Below, one piece after another: positions 47,221 to 47,898 of a DNA stretch of 47,898 nt (position 1 is the first letter of the stretch; each line of letters begins with the position of its first letter). The stretch comes from an uncultured Saprospiraceae bacterium. GTDB taxonomy: Bacteria; Bacteroidota; Bacteroidia; Chitinophagales; Saprospiraceae. The stretch lies in assembly GCA_937923485.1 (NCBI GenBank), contig CALDUE010000017.1, positions 1-47,898 of the forward strand. Direction: 5' to 3'. The notes below the pieces were generated by a model. It was not told the DNA's origin, ran no database searches, and saw only the letters and a program-made list of their open reading frames with translations. A program made the position numbers and the translations under genes.

Positions 47221-47898
47221 GTGAACGTACCCTTTTCGCTTTCAACCCACCGCTGGGCAGTACTTGCCTTGTTTGCACTCAATGGCTGGTTGTACTCAAG
47301 TTGGGCGGCGCGTGTACCCGCTATTATAGCACAGTACGACATCAGCGACGCCACCATGGGACTCATCCTCATTACTGCTAGTTTGGGTGCTTTCCTTTCT
47401 ATGCCCTTTGCAGCATTTATTAATAAGCGACTCGGCGTCATGAAGGTGTGCTTGCTCACATCGCTACTATACATTGTCATTCTTCCCGCAATCCCGTTAT
47501 TTTCAACACCCATAATGCTCTACGTCATCTACGCCTTGATGGGCGTTGCATTTGGCTTGCTAGACGTGGCAATGAATGCGCAAGCTGTAGAAGTTGAGCG
47601 AGCTTATGAGAAGCCTATCCTTTCATCCTTTCACGCAGGCTTTAGTGCTGCTATGATTGCAGGTGCATTAGCAAGTTCTTTAGTGATAAAGCTCGGCCTC
47701 TCTTTCCAATTGCACCTCTCTTTAGCGGCCGTATTGGCACTAGCACTCGTCATTTATGCGTACCCACGCCTATACCCGCACCTGCATAGTGAAGATGTGC
47801 CCAGCGAGGCAGACTCCTCTGCTTTTCGAATACCTGTGCGAGCCACATGGCTCATTGGCGCCATCGGCTTTTGCTCCATGATGAGTGAGGCCAGTATT
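47221..47898 (+). CDS. MFS transporter (YbjJ-like), 3' end missing
   Basis: Major facilitator superfamily transporter cut off by the window end after 226 codons. It opens with GTG at 47221 (NVPFSLSTHRWAVLALFALN). Six hydrophobic helices are visible, including GLILITASLGAFLSMPFAAF, VIYALMGVAFGLLDVAMNAQ and SSFHAGFSAAMIAGALASSL. The DVAMNAQAVEVE and SFHAGFS motifs are typical of the YbjJ-type group. The substrate is unknown. A perfect inverted repeat lies about 85 bases upstream. Confidence 0.85.
   Translation, partial: MNVPFSLSTHRWAVLALFALNGWLYSSWAARVPAIIAQYDISDATMGLILITASLGAFLSMPFAAFINKRLGVMKVCLLTSLLYIVILPAIPLFSTPIMLYVIYALMGVAFGLLDVAMNAQAVEVERAYEKPILSSFHAGFSAAMIAGALASSLVIKLGLSFQLHLSLAAVLALALVIYAYPRLYPHLHSEDVPSEADSSAFRIPVRATWLIGAIGFCSMMSEASI

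Overview
The window looks like chromosomal DNA of a Bacteroidota bacterium with middling GC, possibly of the Saprospiria/Lewinella type (inference). The reasons are: three type IX secretion (T9SS) style C-terminal sorting domains, Bacteroidota-type RecQ and trigger factor, an ABC-3 permease fused to a DtxR/MntR-like regulator, small ECF sigma factors, and almost no Shine-Dalgarno sequences. I see no prophage, transposase, rRNA or CRISPR array. There is one tRNA, tRNA-Leu(UAG).

Layout. 1-9.7 kb: pheS (3' end cut by the window edge), an O-antigen-ligase-like membrane protein, a rhomboid protease, rlmG, kdsD, recQ, aroQ, a membrane protein translationally coupled to rnpA, and rnpA. 9.7-15.6 kb: radC with a long extra N-terminus, a metal-ABC permease/DtxR fusion, a 350-bp tandem repeat carrying decayed copies of the rbfA 3' end, rbfA and recG. 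15.7-20.5 kb: an ECF sigma factor, an XRE regulator, an HtrA/DegP protease and a sodium:solute symporter. 20.8-30 kb: a T9SS beta-helix surface protein, a T9SS PGRP-type amidase, CreD, a metal-binding protein plus ABC ATPase, a phosphopantetheinyl transferase and MsrA. 30.5-38.4 kb: a lipoprotein tyrosine phosphatase, a glycosyltransferase, Fur, tRNA-Leu, a LuxR regulator, a RelA/SpoT homologue and trigger factor. 38.5-47.9 kb: an ECF sigma factor with a membrane partner ending in a TonB-like domain, a secreted plug-like protein, a serine hydrolase, a Lys/Asp-rich secreted protein, a small lipoprotein, a T9SS protein split by an apparent one-base frameshift, and an MFS transporter cut by the window end.

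How the genes relate. The set is mostly housekeeping (translation, DNA repair, stringent response, LPS/Kdo precursor synthesis) mixed with envelope and secreted proteins. The metal-uptake genes are split: the binding protein and ATPase are together near 27-28.6 kb, while the only permease in the window is about 15 kb away and carries its own metal-regulator domain.

The strongest unexplained signal is a dispersed 15-base element, GTTTT followed by a 3-bp stem capped with a GNRA tetraloop. I found 24 clear copies, about one per 2 kb, in both orientations and almost all inside genes. The stem base pairs covary (G-C, C-G, A-T), the loop varies only at the N position, and the copies are read in different codon frames. 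This points to selection or spread acting on the DNA itself, not on protein sequence.
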